In this document: one piece after another, positions 5,823-6,874 of the stretch
Layout of the letters: each line of letters starts with the position of its first letter
How positions within the stretch are numbered: position 1 is the first letter of the stretch
Source of the DNA: Bacteroidales bacterium
GTDB lineage: Bacteria; Bacteroidota; Bacteroidia; Bacteroidales; JAADGE01
Direction of reading: 5' to 3'
DNA: 6,874 nt
Assembly (NCBI GenBank): GCA_024762915.1
Contig: JANTGL010000143.1
Location: 1-6,874 of the forward strand
Notes under the pieces: model-generated
Database searches by the model: none
What the model saw: the letters and a program-made list of their open reading frames with translations, nothing else
Told to the model about the DNA's origin: nothing
Made by a program: the position numbers and the translations under genes

Positions 5823-5896
5823 TGACCCCGGCGGGACTCGAATCCACAACCAACAGAGCCGAAATCTGTCATTCTATCCAATTGAACTACGGGGCC
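5823..5896 (-). tRNA. tRNA-Arg(UCG)
   Basis: 74 bases including discriminator A. The acceptor GGCCCCG pairs with CGGGGTC (one G-T). The D arm is GTTC/GAAT. The anticodon stem ACAGA/TCTGT holds loop TTTCGGC, giving anticodon TCG, which reads CGA and probably other CGN arginine codons. The T arm is GTGGA TTCGAGT CCCGC; the last pair before the loop is A53-C61, a mismatch where G53-C61 is nearly universal. CCA is not encoded. It is divergent from leuS and has its own terminator. Confidence 0.95.
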
Positions 5897-5907
5897 TTTT
5901 CGGAATG

Positions 5908-5915
5908 CAAAATTA
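5908..5915 (-). promoter_or_regulatory. Probable -7 promoter box of tRNA-Arg
   Basis: TAATTTTG on the minus strand matches TAnnTTTG exactly. Transcription would begin near 5901, about 5 bases before the mature tRNA 5' end, a plausible tRNA leader. No convincing TTTG upstream box at the right distance was found. Confidence 0.45.
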
Positions 5916-5987
5916 TAAAATTAGTTTAAATAATAATTCTTTTCGATTATTTTTTATAATCAAATAAATAATACCTGCTTTTTTTAC

Positions 5988-5995
5988 TATTTTTG
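5988..5995 (+). promoter_or_regulatory. leuS: Probable -7 promoter box of leuS
   Basis: TATTTTTG matches TAnnTTTG exactly and lies 25 bases before the leuS ATG, which would give an untranslated leader of roughly 18 bases. The upstream box is not recognisable. This leader is too short for a T-box or other tRNA-sensing riboswitch. Confidence 0.4.
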
Positions 5996-6020
5996 CAGAC
6001 TTTATAAAATAAAATATCCG

Positions 6021-6874
6021 ATGGAATATAACTTCAAAGAAATTGAGCAAAAACATCACGAAAATTGGCAAAAAAACAATATTTACAAAGTAAAAGAAGA
6101 TAAAAGCAAATCGAAATTTTATGTCTTGGATATGTTTCCTTATCCTTCCGGTGCCGGCTTACACGTTGGGCATCCCTTGGGTTATATTGCTTCCGATATA
6201 TACAGCAGATATAAAAGATTAAAAGGGTTTAATGTATTACACCCGATGGGTTTTGATGCTTTCGGACTGCCTGCCGAACAATATGCCGTTCAAACAGGAC
6301 AACATCCGGCAATTACGACTGAAATTAACATAAAAAGATATAAAGAACAACTTTCTAAAATCGGTTTTTCTTACGATTGGAGTCGCGAAGTCAGAACTTC
6401 AGATCCGAATTATTATAAATGGACACAATGGACCTTTCTGAAAATGTTTCGTCATTGGTTTAATAATATTTCCCAAAAAGCGGAACCGATTGAAACTTTA
6501 ATTGAAGAATTTGAAAAAAACGGAAACACTGAAGTAAATGCTGCATGCAGTGAAACTCCTCATTTTGAAGCTGCCGTATGGAACGGTATGAGTAATGATG
6601 AGAAAGAAGACATTTTGATGAACTATCGTTTGGCCTATCGTTCGAACACAAAAGTAAATTGGTGTCCTGAATTAGGGACCGTTCTTGCAAATGATGAAGT
6701 AAAAGACGGTGTTTCCGAAAGAGGCGGATATCCTGTTATCCAAAAAGATATGATGCAATGGCAATTACGTGTTACGGCTTATGCAAAACGACTTCTTAAC
6801 GGACTAAATAAACTTGATTGGTCGGATTCCTTAAAAGAAATGCAACGTAATTGGATAGGACGTTCGGAAGGTGC
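6021..6874 (+). CDS. leuS: Leucyl-tRNA synthetase, N-terminal part (truncated by window edge)
   Basis: The first 284 codons of a class I aminoacyl-tRNA synthetase that joins leucine to tRNA-Leu in the cytoplasm. The start is fixed by the conserved N-terminus MEYNFKEIEQK and an in-frame stop just upstream. The ATP-binding HIGH motif is HVGH at 48-51 in YPSGAGLHVGHPLGY, followed by GFDAFGLPAEQ at 77-87, SYDWSREV at 117-124 and VNWCPELGTVLANDEV at 212-227. The window ends at MQRNWIGRSEG, just before the CP1 editing domain. Compared with E. coli LeuRS as I recall it, about 55 extra residues lie at roughly 147-200 (from NNISQKAEP to KEDILMN). The cysteines that follow the WCP motif in many LeuRS zinc modules are absent (DGVSERGGYPVI). 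Divergent from tRNA-Arg with 124 bases between. Confidence 0.97.
   Translation, partial: MEYNFKEIEQKHHENWQKNNIYKVKEDKSKSKFYVLDMFPYPSGAGLHVGHPLGYIASDIYSRYKRLKGFNVLHPMGFDAFGLPAEQYAVQTGQHPAITTEINIKRYKEQLSKIGFSYDWSREVRTSDPNYYKWTQWTFLKMFRHWFNNISQKAEPIETLIEEFEKNGNTEVNAACSETPHFEAAVWNGMSNDEKEDILMNYRLAYRSNTKVNWCPELGTVLANDEVKDGVSERGGYPVIQKDMMQWQLRVTAYAKRLLNGLNKLDWSDSLKEMQRNWIGRSEG

Noticed and set aside
5897..6020. tRNA-sensing leader (T-box) controlling leuS
   Set aside because: The predicted transcript leader is about 18 bases, and no stem, T-box motif or terminator is present.
6460..6690. Minus-strand open frame of 76 codons opposite leuS, and the one at 4694-4900 in another frame of the phosphatase
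   Set aside because: Both overlap well-conserved coding sequence and show no family features.
1..6874. CRISPR array, transposon ends, phage integrase or attachment sites next to the tRNA genes
   Set aside because: No regularly spaced repeats, transposase or integrase coding sequence, or duplicated tRNA 3' ends were seen.

Overview
The window looks like chromosomal sequence from an AT-rich member of the Bacteroidota. Four things point there: a secreted protein ending in a type IX secretion (T9SS) sorting domain, an exbB / small membrane protein / exbD / exbD cluster, promoters resembling the Bacteroidota form (TTTG, about 19 bases, TAnnTTTG), and starts preceded by A/T-rich leaders instead of Shine-Dalgarno sequences. 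The order or genus cannot be fixed from this window.

Layout. At the left edge is the 3' end of a plus-strand gene, probably a PspA/IM30 family protein. It converges on a long block of minus-strand genes across two strong hairpins (191-256). That block, read right to left, is: tRNA-Arg(UCG) with its own terminator, a secreted metallophosphatase with a T9SS tail, a cytoplasmic type I asparaginase, tRNA-Ser(GGA), and a four-gene operon for the inner-membrane motor of a TonB-type system (exbB, a four-helix membrane protein, and two exbD paralogues). At the right edge leuS (leucyl-tRNA synthetase) starts on the plus strand, divergent from tRNA-Arg, and is cut off just before its editing domain.

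How the genes work together. ExbB and the two ExbD proteins form a proton-driven stator that would power TonB-dependent transport across the outer membrane; no tonB gene or receptor is in the window. The membrane protein encoded between exbB and the exbD pair is the least understood part and the best candidate for an undescribed component. The tRNA-Ser gene lies only 50 bases before exbB with no visible terminator, so the two may share a transcript. The phosphatase and asparaginase look like independent single genes. Nothing here resembles a mobile element, CRISPR array, phage or defence island. I do not see a clear new multi-gene system. The interest lies in the Ton operon's extra subunit and transcript architecture, an odd T-arm in tRNA-Arg, and a purple-acid-phosphatase-like enzyme that appears to lack the purple-forming tyrosine.
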